From: Varroa destructor
Lineage: Eukaryota > Arthropoda > Arachnida > Mesostigmata > Varroidae
DNA length: 64,000 nucleotides
Assembly (NCBI RefSeq): GCF_002443255.2
Contig: NW_019211454.1
Coordinates: 61,422,823 to 61,486,822, forward strand
Direction of reading: 5' to 3'
In this document: positions 1 through 11,500 of the stretch, in pieces
Layout: every line of letters begins with the position of its first letter
Numbering within the stretch: the first letter of the stretch is position 1
The notes under the pieces: model-generated
Told to the model about the DNA's origin: nothing
Database searches by the model: none
Seen by the model: the letters and a program-made list of their open reading frames with translations, nothing else
Position numbers and translations under genes: made by a program

Positions 1-1594
1 GCCACGTACTAATACGCCTACATAGTAACATATATTTGCATGCGCAGGAAGGAATGAAAGCCTTGATAGTTCAGCAAGAGGGAGAGAGGAACGGGACCAG
101 GGAACGAAAGAGAGAGATGTAGTAATCCTTTACGGTGAGCTATGAATGACGAGGCTGGAAAGCGTTCGACGAAAATCATACGCTGGTTCACATACTATTG
201 TGCATGTACATGCATATGCTCTGTCAGTTAGTGCGTAATCATGCTAGCCATGAATAGCTGACCAAACGATTACATAATAATATAAATGCAAGTAAAAGTG
301 GCTTGTATTAAGCTTCAATAGTAGCCTTTCAGCGAAATGGTGCAGAGATAGTTGGCCGTACTTGAAGACACGGGCATTCTGGGGTATATTCGCAAAGACA
401 CATATGAATCGACGCAGCTACGGTACATTGGAATCTTTGTTAAGGTTAGCTAGTTACCTCCACTTATTCTTCTCATGGTTTAACTTGTAAATAATGATGG
501 GCGTTCGAGTGACACAACAGATTCTAGCAGCGGAAATATTTACGATAACAAGAGCAATTTATGTTACTTAGTTATAAGAAGTACACAGTTTAGCTTTAGA
601 TTGTGAACAAGGTCCTTTAGCCGCACGTAAATAATTCCATTGTTAAGCGCTTGTGAAGCATATTAAACATTTCCGCCAAGGGTCTACGCTTTTTTAGTTA
701 AATTCGTAGTATAAAAAGGCATACTATATTCATAATTAGTCTTCATCATTTTTTAGGCAATATTATTCGCTACTAGCCTCAGCAGCGGTTCCTTTGATTT
801 ACTGAATGGTCGCAATAGAAAAAATATTTTTTGGGGCATGGTTAGGTTATTTGAAATTGAAACGTAAGTAAGTGAGAACAGACCGTTGCCTCGATTTGTT
901 GAAGACAACATAATTTATATTTTATGATTTGATAAAAATGTGTATTGCTTGTTACTAGAGTAAACTTTATGTAGAAAACAGTTTTGTGGGGCCTGTGAAT
1001 GAAAGTGCGTATAAGTATACGTTGTTCAGCGTATCTAGTCTATATACGAGCATATTTTACTAGGTCAAAGGAGATTCACAATCAAGGCTCACATGGAAAG
1101 ATTATATATTTGTTTGATCGTAACTGTTGGATATCATACACAATATCCTGCTTTGCTATCGCATACATAGATCGCGACACTTAACCACATGATTAGAATA
1201 ACTACTCGGAAAATTAAAGAAGAAAAATTTGTCGTTGAGATCTACTTGCCTTCCGTCTTCATCAGCTTCAACGATTGATTTAACAGTGTGTAGATGCAGT
1301 TGTGATCGCCACCACTGGACCGGTCAGTCTCGAGAATAAACCAGGGACGAAAGATAGGAGGCAGGTGGCTGCTGAAAACGGGGTTCTCTTTTTTGCCCAT
1401 CTTGTCGGTCCTGTTCTGTCCAGACAACCCATTTTGTTGCCATTCTAGCAGCACTAACTGTAACTGACAGCATTCCCGGCACGTTAAGGGTCCCAGACAG
1501 ATAGTCCAAGCCTGGATGAGAAGCTGACGGAAGCAACGGAATAACATTCTCACTTAATTAATAGATTAGCGAGCGATTCGGCTGGGCAAAAACC
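1..1594. other. Intergenic or intronic stretch
   Basis: There is no supportable gene. It is A+T-rich, with a purine-rich GAGA-like patch near 70-120 and short chance open frames on both strands near 1242-1553. None shows a recognisable domain. Confidence 0.5.
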
Positions 1595-1618
1595 CAGCAG
1601 CAGCAGCAGCAGCAGCAG
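1595..1618. repeat. (CAG)8 microsatellite
   Basis: Eight perfect CAG units are followed by CAC and a few scattered GCTGCT/CAGCAG words up to about 1680. No open frame through it looks like a polyglutamine protein, so I read it as a non-coding repeat in a locally G+C-richer patch. Confidence 0.95.
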
Positions 1619-2461
1619 CACCATCACTGCTGCTTTTCCCTTCGCTAGCTGGTCCACCAGCAGCGTTAGCAGGCGCTGGCAGCAGGCGATTAAGACGAAA
1701 TTTCTAGTGCACTATAAGAATTGCACGTGGAAAATTTTTAAGTCCGAGCCTTTTTCGATCACTGCTTTGTGTGCACAGGGCCTAGCCATCTAAAACAAGC
1801 GTGTAGCAAGTCAGGCCTGGAGGAAACTACTTTGGTTTAAGCACCACTTCTTCTACACATAAGGAACGATAAACGATAAAAAGGATGAAGGAAATTTCAC
1901 GGCAGGAAGACGGCTCCGGCGAGTGGATCCTTCGTATAGCATTTGTGTGACCGCGATCAAATCTGTTTCGCTGTATGTCGTAGAGATGGATGGTGAGATG
2001 GCCAATTTAGGGTCAATCTGGTAGACAACGATGATGAAGTGGCCTTCTTCCATCTAATCTATTTGATCAAAGATCAAAGGGAGGGAAAGATAAGCTGACC
2101 GGGTGCATTGTCGTAGCCTATGACAATGTTATCTATTACATGTATGATACAGGTACTGGGACTCGAACATAGTGATAATAATAATACAGAATTCATATTT
2201 CTCATTCGACTGGATACAACTGAAATTTGTAGAAGGTGAATGTGGTAGAACTGGCATTTTGTAGGTCTCGTTTAACAAGAGAACTGCTAAAACGCGCAAT
2301 CTGGAAGAACGGAATTTAAGATTGTGGTTAAGCGAGAACTTAAACATGGCGGTGTTGGCAAGTGTTAAGCTGTTTCACATATACTCGGCGTAGAACTTCT
2401 GCTGTAGTTTGTAAATTTTGCTCGAGACGTAATGCTTCGGCCAACAACATCGTACAATTTT
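1619..2461. other. Intergenic or intronic stretch
   Basis: Only short overlapping open frames are seen here, without motifs, signal peptides or convincing splice boundaries. I see nothing I can annotate. Confidence 0.5.
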
Positions 2462-2485
2462 TTCATTCATTCATTCATTCATTCA
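2462..2485. repeat. (TTCA)6 microsatellite
   Basis: Six perfect tandem TTCA units. They lie inside chance open frames, where they read as repeated Phe/Ile/His/Ser, which argues against those frames being real. Confidence 0.95.
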
Positions 2486-2863
2486 TCACTCACAAGACTC
2501 GAAATAGGGTCCTTCCAAATTCGATTGATTGCGTCCGGCACATCGCGCGTCTTAGCGCACGACGCATGCCCAACAGCGCTTGCAAACATTAAGGTTTTCT
2601 ACAGAACCTCAGTCGGGTTTTGATAAAATTGGTCCAAAAATGTTTGCAGAATTTTCCGGCCACTACGAGAATTAATATCCTTGATCATCTGTACAAATAT
2701 TTATCGAAAACTAAAGTTAATTTTCCTCTTCAGTATTTTTCGAAGACGTCAGACTACGTGTTTGTTGTGGGCGTAAACTTAATTTCCCTTATGGCTTTTG
2801 CCATATCTTTTGGGTCAATCTAAGGGTCAATTCTAAGGTCCTCAAAAGGCTTATTAGAGTATG

Positions 2864-2865
<2 letters not shown>

Positions 2866-2918
<53 letters not shown>
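2866..2918. repeat. (TA)n microsatellite, about 26 units
   Basis: The longest TA run in the window is uninterrupted over 53 bases. It is followed at once by a pyrimidine tract and a good 3' splice-site-like AG at 2950-2951. Confidence 0.97.
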
Positions 2919-2920
<2 letters not shown>

Positions 2921-2954
2921 AATTCTAGGTCTTCTTTAACTTCTCTTTCAGTCC

Positions 2955-3071
2955 ATGCATATGTACTACCGTAATGGTACCCTGATATTTTACGTACTTT
3001 TCCTGTCGCACCTAGCTATAAAAACTGCATCTATCTTGCGAGACCAAATTGTACGACAAAGGGACAAATAA
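2955..3071 (+). CDS. Small open frame behind an acceptor-like tract (38 codons)
   Basis: A pyrimidine tract (CTTCTTTAACTTCTCTTTCAG) ends in AG at 2950-2951. Four bases later ATG opens a 38-codon frame to TAA at 3069-3071. The N-terminal half is hydrophobic (about residues 8-21, rich in Leu, Phe, Ile and Val), the rest is basic and polar. It could be a signal-anchor-like start, but A+T-rich DNA yields such strings by chance, and a start codon directly after an acceptor is equally what a chance acceptor would give. No family recognised. Confidence 0.12.
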   Translation: MHMYYRNGTLIFYVLFLSHLAIKTASILRDQIVRQRDK

Positions 3072-3646
3072 CGTCGACACAATCGTCTTTCCATCTAAAC
3101 ACATTTTCAATCTTAATGATGATTTGTACGGCGGTTGTCGATTCTTACTATTTACTGTTATAAATATGTTCATTTTGATGGATTTCAAAAACAAACTCAT
3201 GCGAGTCTTGGTGTACAGCTTCTAGTTTGCTAAAGCTTTCAGTACGTCCTGAGTCGTTCGATTCGAGACAGGCAAAAATCAGGACAAATATCTCTAATTC
3301 TCTTTTCAGTGCTTTGAAATAGTTAACTGTCTTTTAACGACTACTTTAAGTAACATGGGGTAGTAACTTAAGGCCGGCATGCCTAACATTTTCGTCAATC
3401 CTAAATGAAATCCAATTTAAAACCTGGTTAAAAAAGTTCAAACTTCTATTGCAGAGTCCATCTTCTCAATTTAGGCGAAATATGGCTGGGAATAAAAGTC
3501 AGCAACTTTCCCATACGGCTAGCAAGCCTGCTATGGAAATTATACATACCTCAGACGTACTGGAAGTTTAATTTCTCACAAAGCTTCAGAAAGCAACCTA
3601 ATTAATGAGGCACGTATAAAGGAGTAGTCAAATTGGAAGAGATAAC
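3072..3646. other. Intergenic or intronic stretch
   Basis: A+T-rich with no readable gene. A second pyrimidine tract ending in AG lies near 3299-3309, followed shortly by stops in two frames. Confidence 0.5.
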
Positions 3647-3904
3647 CTAATTATTCGAGTCGTGCGGTTCACACCATTCATACAATGCACCTAAGGCATT
3701 TAATTGTCTAACATTACCTTGCATAGCTCTTAGGACATAACATAATATTGAGCTCATCCGATGTTTGTTGAAAGGATATTGACGCTTGCCCTCGTACTTC
3801 GCTATGTTCCATGCTCGATCAAAGGCTTCACCTGGAATGATATCATGCAGTAATTCACTGAGTAACACACAGAACAGGTCATACGCTCGACGGATATCGT
3901 ACAA
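3647..3904 (-). CDS. Unrecognised open frame, possible exon
   Basis: About 85 codons are open on the minus strand, closed upstream by TGA and downstream by TAA-like sequence. The only near-start is a TTG, so if real this would be an internal or terminal exon, not a whole gene. The composition is protein-like rather than low-complexity: alternating Leu-rich helical stretches, a charged middle and an acidic, aromatic C-terminal stretch (ALYEWCEP). No strong acceptor reaches this frame; the nearest AG (TTCTATAG) would enter another frame. I do not recognise a family. Chance remains the simplest explanation for a frame of this size. Confidence 0.18.
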   Translation of the reverse strand: MYDIRRAYDLFCVLLSELLHDIIPGEAFDRAWNIAKYEGKRQYPFNKHRMSSILCYVLRAMQGNVRQLNALGALYEWCEPHDSNN

Positions 3905-5306
3905 GAGCCTTTTTTGGAGATATAATCATAGTCCCCTATAGAACAATTGCAATCGTAATAATTATATAATATCAATATGGCCTAGATATATCTCCTAAAC
4001 CGTTCTTCTCTCGCTGTTGCTTTCCTTGCTTTCTCTTTTTTCGAACCGATCCTTCCAACCGACTCATTGGCCATAAAGCCACAACTGATATAATCCCCCC
4101 GCCCCGCACCCGTCGTTCATCCATTCTCGTTCCATCCCAACTTGCGCCTGCCTACGCATTGAGCCGATTATTTCCGTTTCTAGCATATAATCGTTATGGT
4201 GTTTCTCTGTATTCAATGCACGTCATGTCACATGCGTACGACGCCGTCGTACCACTGTGCTGGCATGCGTGTTTGCGATTCCCTCTATTCTTCCCCATGA
4301 AAGGGGACTTTTAAGGTACATCTGTATAGTTATGGGCTGCGAGGCGTGATGGTGGCAGCCTCGAGAACGTTATCAGCCTGAAACACTGTGATGGTAACGG
4401 AAACAAAGCAATGTTAGAAGGAGGCGGGAGATCCTATTGGCTTGCGGTTCCAACGACAACGCCGTCTTTGGTGGCGAAGGTGGTGAGGACGACTGCAGCA
4501 GTAGCTATAGGGGGCGATTACGAGACTCGTCGGCTTGTTGGTTAACGGCGACCGACTGGAATCATTTACAGTAGCATTATCTCTGGTGGCTTTACGGGAA
4601 GTGGTACGTACCCACCGCTGATGTTTGCCATCAAGCGTCGAAAACCCCACTAGGCTGCTGCTGCAATGGTCCAAAGTATCCTCATCACGCGCTGGCCTAG
4701 CTGGTATAAAGCAAGAGGAAGGCCAAGACGACGACAAAAACAACAACATGTAACGAATGAGGCCAGCTAGTGAAAGATCTAGCAAAACGGATTAATTGCA
4801 CCTGGTCGAATCTACGGCCGTGTAAGCTTGAGTGTGTGGCAATATATATATATATATATATAAAAAAAACAGCTAATGCGTTACACAACACTAGTAGCTT
4901 TTTGTGATGCGAAAGCTTACTTAACCCAGGGCAAATACCAATACTATTAATTAAAAAGTTAGCACAACAATGCTAGACATGCTAACATAGAGAATAGTAA
5001 GTATACTTGGTTTGTGATTCGCTTTATGCCCATGCATAACCTATGATTAACTGAAATATGAATGTATCTTTACAAGTTGAAAGCTATCTTTAGAACATCA
5101 CGACCGTTCTTACCATAACTTTCTCGAACTGAGCTTATTTCTTTTCAGTTGCTAAGGTCAAGTTAAGTATTGATAGAATATATTAATCCATTTCGTACTC
5201 CAGTTGTATACATTATGGTATGATTATGGCGCTCAACAGGGTTACTGCTCGTTTTATCAATAATTCACAAAACCCCTTATAGGTAGCTTTCGTTGTTTCT
5301 CTCTAG
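3905..5306. other. Intergenic stretch with a small (AT)n tract
   Basis: It holds a pyrimidine-rich part near 4000-4150, a moderately G+C-rich part near 4340-4800 with overlapping minus-strand open frames lacking motifs, and an (AT)n run at about 4842-4862. No gene is supported. Confidence 0.45.
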
Positions 5307-5416
5307 ATACAATCGTACCCGGCCAGATTTTTGTTTCCCTTCCAAATGCTGTATCCGACTTCCGATTTGGATTACAGAAGCACTCACGTCACTTCCCCCA
5401 TGGCTATCCATCTCCG
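5307..5416 (+). CDS. Candidate internal exon between good splice signals
   Basis: The sequence GTTTCTCTCTAG ends at 5306, and CCG followed by GTAAGG gives a donor at 5417. The 110 bases between are G+C-richer than the surroundings and, unusually, open in all three forward frames. One frame (starting with the third codon base) carries FCFPSKCC; another reads YPARFLFPF; the third TIVPGQIFVSLPNA and runs past the donor to 5478. With three open frames I cannot choose a product. No domain recognised. It could equally be a chance pairing of an acceptor and a donor. Confidence 0.22.
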
Positions 5417-5491
5417 GTAAGGACAGTTACCGGCTTTCAAAGGTCAGCCGGCAATCCACCCTCATCTTTACTGTGAAGCAGGTTTTTTTTA

Positions 5492-5818
5492 GTGGACCTT
5501 TTCCTTAGGGTAAAAATAAAACTGAATGACGCTTCGTTCGCTCTCGGTGTAGACTTAAACAGCGAACAGGCTGACCTTGTATTGATACTAGGGTCTCTGA
5601 ACAGCTATCGCATCTGTTCTGGTTTTCAACAAGATATACAGTCTAGACCTTTATTCTACCAGGAAGCCAACGGGTTCCGCTACGAAACTTGTTTACGTTT
5701 TTACGGCACTAATAGCTTGGACCGCGTTCACTATGACCATTTTATAGTGTACAAGTATCGTAGGGCTTGTGGTTGCGTTGAATATAGTATCCAGGAGACC
5801 ACTAAGCTTGATAAATGA
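5492..5818 (+). CDS. Unrecognised 108-codon open frame
   Basis: A TTG or internal start would be needed; the frame runs to TGA at 5816-5818. The product is mixed polar and aromatic without signal peptide or obvious membrane segment, and contains a short stretch (EANGFRYETC) that loosely resembles another stretch encoded near 50636 (QANGLTCET). That may point to a shared old repeat rather than a gene. No family recognised, and the frame length is within reach of chance. Confidence 0.15.
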   Translation: MDLFLRVKIKLNDASFALGVDLNSEQADLVLILGSLNSYRICSGFQQDIQSRPLFYQEANGFRYETCLRFYGTNSLDRVHYDHFIVYKYRRACGCVEYSIQETTKLDK

Positions 5819-6549
5819 TTAACTTGGTTCACCAGTTAGCCAAGTGCGTGTATCGTCATATGTATCAATCATACGTACCGTGGAGTTCAGGTAAAACAGA
5901 AGGCTTATCCCTAATCTCTGAACAGCTCGGCTTAGAACAGCTGCAAATTTGATTTCAACGGCGCATCTGACTCCTAACTACCCACCTGCCAGAGTTGAGT
6001 CAGCAACGACTTCTAGCAGATTTCCTGTGACCCGTGCGCATCGTACGTGATCGTAGATATGATAAACGGAAAAGACCGAATGATAAGGCAGTAATCGAAA
6101 CTCTAAAATAACCTGTAGTCTCTCTACAAACAATATATTAGGCTATCACAATTTCTGTCTCTTTCTTTCTCTTGAGTCCGTCTCTCAAATGAGAACATAA
6201 GTTAGCACCGTACGACGTAGGCCGTTCTCTGCATCCGGGCTGTGTCAATTGCAACGACGCACAAAAGGGTTACCACTCAGGCGACTGCAATCAGGTGACG
6301 TCCACCGTTGCAGGAGTTACTAGCATCATGTGTGCAGCTTTCTTACAGACTCTGGAAACGAATCGGTAAAAATCAACAATGACGATGATATTCCTGGTGA
6401 CGGAAGCGATAACGACTGTGGAGGTGAAAAGACTCTGTCGTTTGGCCGAGCGCGCCCCCTCCGCTGTCCCATTGTCCTCAGCTCCCAGTTCTTGCTTCTA
6501 CTTGCTTCCTAGTGAAATAATTATTCTTTGAATTCTCTTCTTCGCGCAG
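5819..6549. other. Intergenic stretch ending in an acceptor-like tract
   Basis: No gene is seen. The last 30 bases (ATTCTTTGAATTCTCTTCTTCGCGCAG) form a strong 3' splice-site-like signal with AG at 6548-6549. Confidence 0.45.
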
Positions 6550-6638
6550 CGTGCCACTTTTTCTTTGAGGGCAAACCTACATCTGTCGGCCGACCACACA
6601 CATGCGCGAACTGGCGCAATGGCAGATTGCTGACTTAG
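6550..6638 (+). CDS. Candidate short terminal exon after strong acceptor
   Basis: Immediately after the acceptor-like tract, one frame (two bases then TGC) is open for 28 codons to TAG at 6636-6638 and contains two cysteines, aromatic residues and a GRPHTCANW stretch. A second frame is open for about 26 codons. No domain recognised. The evidence is the acceptor alone. Confidence 0.15.
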
Positions 6639-8486
6639 TAGTAAAGGCCGTTTATACAGAACCAGTAGTGTGTGTTGGCCTGCGACGGCATTTTGCTCAG
6701 CCTGATCGCGTCAGCCCTACGCCTGCCATTGTATGAGGAGGGGTATAATGTGTATTTAGGAGGAAATGTATTAAGGACATTGCACAAGGGGAGAGGAGGC
6801 ATGGAATTGTTCGACGGGATGAAATAGTCAGAAAGACAGACAGGCACATGGAGTCAGACGAAGGCAAAGGAGAATAAAGCGAATGAGAAATGAGAGGCGG
6901 ATTCAGTGGCGCGAGGCGGGCCGGCGTTTCCACGAGTCACTCGGTTGCCAAGCCCGTCGCTTTTTCGTTGTGTGTCTGAAAACACAACAGCGACAGTAGA
7001 AGCACGAGTAGCGGGACAAGATCAACGGCGCTCTCAATGAAGGGGGGCCGATTTCAAGCGGCTACGTAGTTACTCACTGAACATAAGTGGGAACAAGGAG
7101 AAATCCCTACCCCTGCGCTGGCATTGGCCTCGTTCATGTATTCGGTGACGGGGAAGACGAGCGGACGATGGGGCACATCGGAGTGCTGTGCGATTCTACA
7201 TCAAAATGTGTGATGTGTACCTAAAACGCAGGTCGTAGAGCCAGTCACCTAGCGTTAGCACACTGGAAGTGCGGGTATACTCTGCTGAGAATTGCAAATG
7301 TTTCTAATTTGATTTTAAAGCTTCGTCGCTCACTCTTATGCGTCCCCACACAGGCTACCGCCATCAACCTCTCACGTGAATAGTGAGGTCGAGTCGTTGT
7401 ACCTTTCGCATAACTTCTGTTCGTCGCGTTTTTCTCACGTTCTGTCTGTATTCATTCGCTCTTCAGCGAACAACTTCGATTATCGAGAACTAAAGAGGCA
7501 AACATACACACACATAGGGACGTTTTTGTGACCGAAACACGAGTGGGTATTTGAATTGATTCCTGTTCAGAAGAGGGAGGCAGTGTGAACTCTCATAAAA
7601 AGGGGTCATATGAACAAATTATTTTTGTGCTCTTCGTTCACAGGTCATTTGCTGTCTATATAAGTAGAATAAGGCCTGAATAAATATCTGAAGGGTGGCT
7701 TTACTTAATATTGAGTGGTGTTAAAGATTTATGAACGCGAGACGGACGTGTGGACTATGGTTAATTTGTCGTGGGTTTCAGGTAAATTTAAATTTCAGGT
7801 TTGTGCTACTTATTCCGTTTCAAGCAAGTTTCATTTTTGCCATCCATATTTGCATCCATCATTACTTCAGGTTAAGGTGGAGAGTTTTCGATGACGTTTG
7901 GAACTAACGTTCGGTATTTTGAGTAATGATTAAGATTAAGAAAAATCATAATTATCAGATAAATCATGCTTTTGTAAGCGTAAAGTTGGTGAGCCTATCA
8001 TTTTAAATTTAATTTTATCTGGAGTATAACATAAACAGTTTTATTGATATCATTTAATTTTTTTTTTTATTGATTTTAACACAGATTTACAGCTACATAG
8101 AACTCTTTCTCTCTCACAAATATTAGATAAAAACTAGCCTCTATTTCTGGATTTTTAACTCTCGAAAATACACGTGCATTGGTAATGAAGATCAACTAGC
8201 TAATTTATTGGTCAGAACACTACCAATTAAATGATAGTGGTTGCTTGTAAAATGCTGATTGTGCCGATAGGAATTAGATGCCTCTTTGAAATCAGTGTCT
8301 TACCGTAGAGCTCATCGGTAATATAGGACCGGCGTAGTTTCAACTTACCGGCCATGCAAGGGGTGACGGTCAATTAACAAAAAAAAAAAAGCAATCAAAA
8401 CATCATAATGATTATTAAAATTGTTAATGTAGTGTTTAGCTAATGGTATTTACGCTTCAAAAGTTACCTGATCTTCGCCAATAGAA
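6639..8486. other. Intergenic or intronic stretch
   Basis: G+C-moderate to about 7500, then A+T-rich. Minus-strand frames near 6635-6933 have no motifs. A CTATATAAG element at about 7656-7664 lacks an initiator at the right distance. No gene is supported. Confidence 0.45.
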
Positions 8487-8588
8487 TATATATATACGCC
8501 TTGTACATTTGTTGAGTAGCTGACGGCTGGCTGGCCGCCATTTTGGTGACGGACTCACTTTTAGCTTAAGAACTGGACAGAAGTAAGT
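8487..8588 (+). promoter_or_regulatory. Possible promoter with short leader exon
   Basis: A TATATATATA stretch (8487-8496) is followed by an abrupt G+C-rich island in otherwise A+T-rich DNA. It contains GGCCGCCATTTTGG at 8533-8546, which resembles the YY1/Pho-type core (GCCAT). At 8583-8588 there is GTAAGT after CAGAA, a usable donor though -1 is A rather than G. The arrangement suggests a transcription start near 8515-8525 and a short non-coding first exon. No good TCAGT initiator is seen, so this is inference. Confidence 0.25.
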
Positions 8589-11500
8589 TAACGGAAAAAC
8601 CATGGTCTATTTGGTGGCAAAGTAAATCTAGTGTACGAATTGGGACACGCGAAATGCGATCTTTACGTTCAATTTGGGACTTGATAAGACCATACTTTTG
8701 TTAAGTAAGCAATCATAATGCCAAAATTGATTTTTCACGAAGACTGTGGGAAATAAAGCGAATGTAAAGAGAAGCTAACCAATGATACTCAAGCAATTCC
8801 TTAGGAGACATAACGTGCCCCGCAATGAGCGATCACGTCTAAACGTAGGAATAGGATCAGTCGAGAGAAATGGCAGAGCATTTTTTTCGGAGAACAAATC
8901 ATACGGTTTAATCAATAAGTACAAATGGGTGAGCTTCAAACGGGAAGCAGTTAGTGCAGTTAGAATTCGCTGTTTGGAGGCTATTGGTGATTTCGGTTCG
9001 ATGTTTTAGGTGGTAATGTATGTATGCAAAAGGATGGTCAGGAACAGGTTGGAAAAAAATCATACAGTGACCGGCCGGCCAATTGATGTTAATTACCTCA
9101 CACAAGAACCACTTGAACGTTTGATACCCCAGAGGCAACTTAAACGGAAGTGAAGTATGTTTTTTTACTTGAAACCATACTAATACTGAGGAGGATCTGC
9201 GTTGGACAATATCACTGCAAACTTTGATTAAGAAATAAAACACGAATATCTAACGAGTTGAAGATCAAAACTCATCGTTTCGTCCTGCGGCCTTCAGCAT
9301 TAATAACAGCGAAAATTTGCAGAGTCCTTGCGATTTCATTCTGATCTCTGTTAGGAAGAGAATTTTCTCAACTAGAACGTGTCCTGATGTATAATTATCA
9401 AATTTGATGCCAGGCGCGCGCACATTTGAATGCTGGAATATATTTTATAGCACAGTAGAATAAAAGCACCACTGTTATAATCTGTTAACATGTGTTAATG
9501 CGTGGTTCAATCAGATAGGCTGAACGGTCACGCTCAAACATTGTCAATACATAGAAATATATATATATATATATTCACCGATTGTAGAGCGGTCGTTCCC
9601 TTAATCCATGTTCGTTTGAGCCTTTCAATGTAAAATAGTGAAGAATAATTTAAGAAAAACTTCAATTGTAATAAACTAAGTTAATAGGATCTATTATTCT
9701 GGAATTAAGTTGCTGGAACAAATACATTTTTTTGTTAACATTTTTTAATAGTAAATTAAATAGCCTCTTTTTATTTTTTTAACATATGATCGACTAACTA
9801 ACATTAAAGTGTCTAATTGATCAATGTCAAAACATCAATAGAAGGCCGCATAAACTGACATGTACATGATACATAAGCTTTAATCAAATATCTTACAATA
9901 TAGTTTTTTTTTTTTTATTACTCCATATTAACCTTAAGTTTCTACCAAATATCGATACTCATAATTTATCTAGATGAATGAGGGCGAGATAAGAACTAAC
10001 AAGAGAATATTACGATTCTATTTGTCATAGTACTAAGGGTGACATAGGTCTTAGGCGATTCATTACGACGAGATATTAACAGGTTGAAAATTCAAATAAT
10101 CTTTATAACAATAACAAGCAATAATGAGCAAACTAAATGTTTGTCTATTAGCCCAACTCCAAGAAGGGCCTTCAAAACGACGCGGTCACTCACGGCTCGC
10201 AAGCTTCATCCATAAAATGGTATGTTCGCCCTAGTGCCTTTAGCGTACAGTTGCAACAAGGTTCACTATATATAATAAATCATTTATATATATGGTATAT
10301 ACCTCGTACTTAAGAAAGATGGCATCTGAGTCGGGACAGACTCTGGCGAGCCATTTATCTTAACAGGTGTATGTTCATTTGGTACAAAAAAAAAGTTCGT
10401 CCTTTCCACGGCAACGCAACAAGTCAAAAATTTTAAGCGGATAAAAAAATTTAGAAAGATTTTCATTAGACAGGCCGAAAAATGGCAATAAGTTTGTGAT
10501 TTGACACGCTCAAGAACAGAAAACAGCTTCATGCTTGATACACCTAAATTCTTTATGCGGAAATAACGGAAATCAGTTTATCCTAGGATACGTAGAAGGA
10601 AAAACGGTTACAGTCGTGATCTGCCAAACGCCTTCAACCGTTCATAGATAGGCAATTCATTTATAGAAAAAACTTTTGCGCCATTTAGCCATTTTGCGCC
10701 TTTTGGACTTTTTGGATATTGTGCGCTCCTGCATTTGAAGGTTTTTTAGCTAAGTATCAGCCAAAAACTTAATTTCTCTATATATCCATATTGTTGCCCA
10801 GTTACTACTAAAAACTTATTTGAAGGTCAAAGAAGGATTTTTCTGAAAAATGAATAGTAAGTAATCTAGATTTAAAATTCAAGCTGACTGCCAGAAGTAA
10901 CACTTCTAGTGCACGTAAAGTATAGTTCAAATATCTGTTCCTACTGGGAAACAAAACACAATAAAGAACCACATTTAGATGCTGTATCCTGTACACTGCC
11001 ATATAATTGGGTTCAGTGTAGCTAAGTTTACAATTAGCGTAAGGAATCTTTTTGGGATAAGGGAAGCTATTTATTTTATACCAAGCCATTTTAAGAAGGT
11101 ATCGGTTTGGCATGTAAATAGGATCGCCTGCACATCATTCAGGGCTTAAATCGTGATTTACCGATGGCCTGGTGGTGTCGACAGTAAAAATTATATCCCC
11201 ATGTATTGGGGGTATTTCTAATCAGCGAGATGCGATGTCGCGCCAGATCAGCCAAAGCGCGCATTGATGTCGGTATGGCCAGCGGTGCATCTCACTGAGC
11301 GTTCTCTCAAGGTCGACAAAGGTTAGGGGTTCATACTTTTATATATAATTCCACTTGGAAGCCATGCAACCCTGTATCTCATGGGTTCTGCGATGCTCCA
11401 CCAGCATAATAGCGTGCTTGGCGTTTCCTGAAGCATGTCGCGATTCGTCGAAAACTCAAGATTCGAAGTTACTTAGTGACCAGTTACGCTCTCGTCGATT

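Noticed and set aside
7656..7664. CTATATAAG as a TATA box
   Set aside because: No initiator-like TCAGT at 30-32 bases downstream and no exon or donor nearby.
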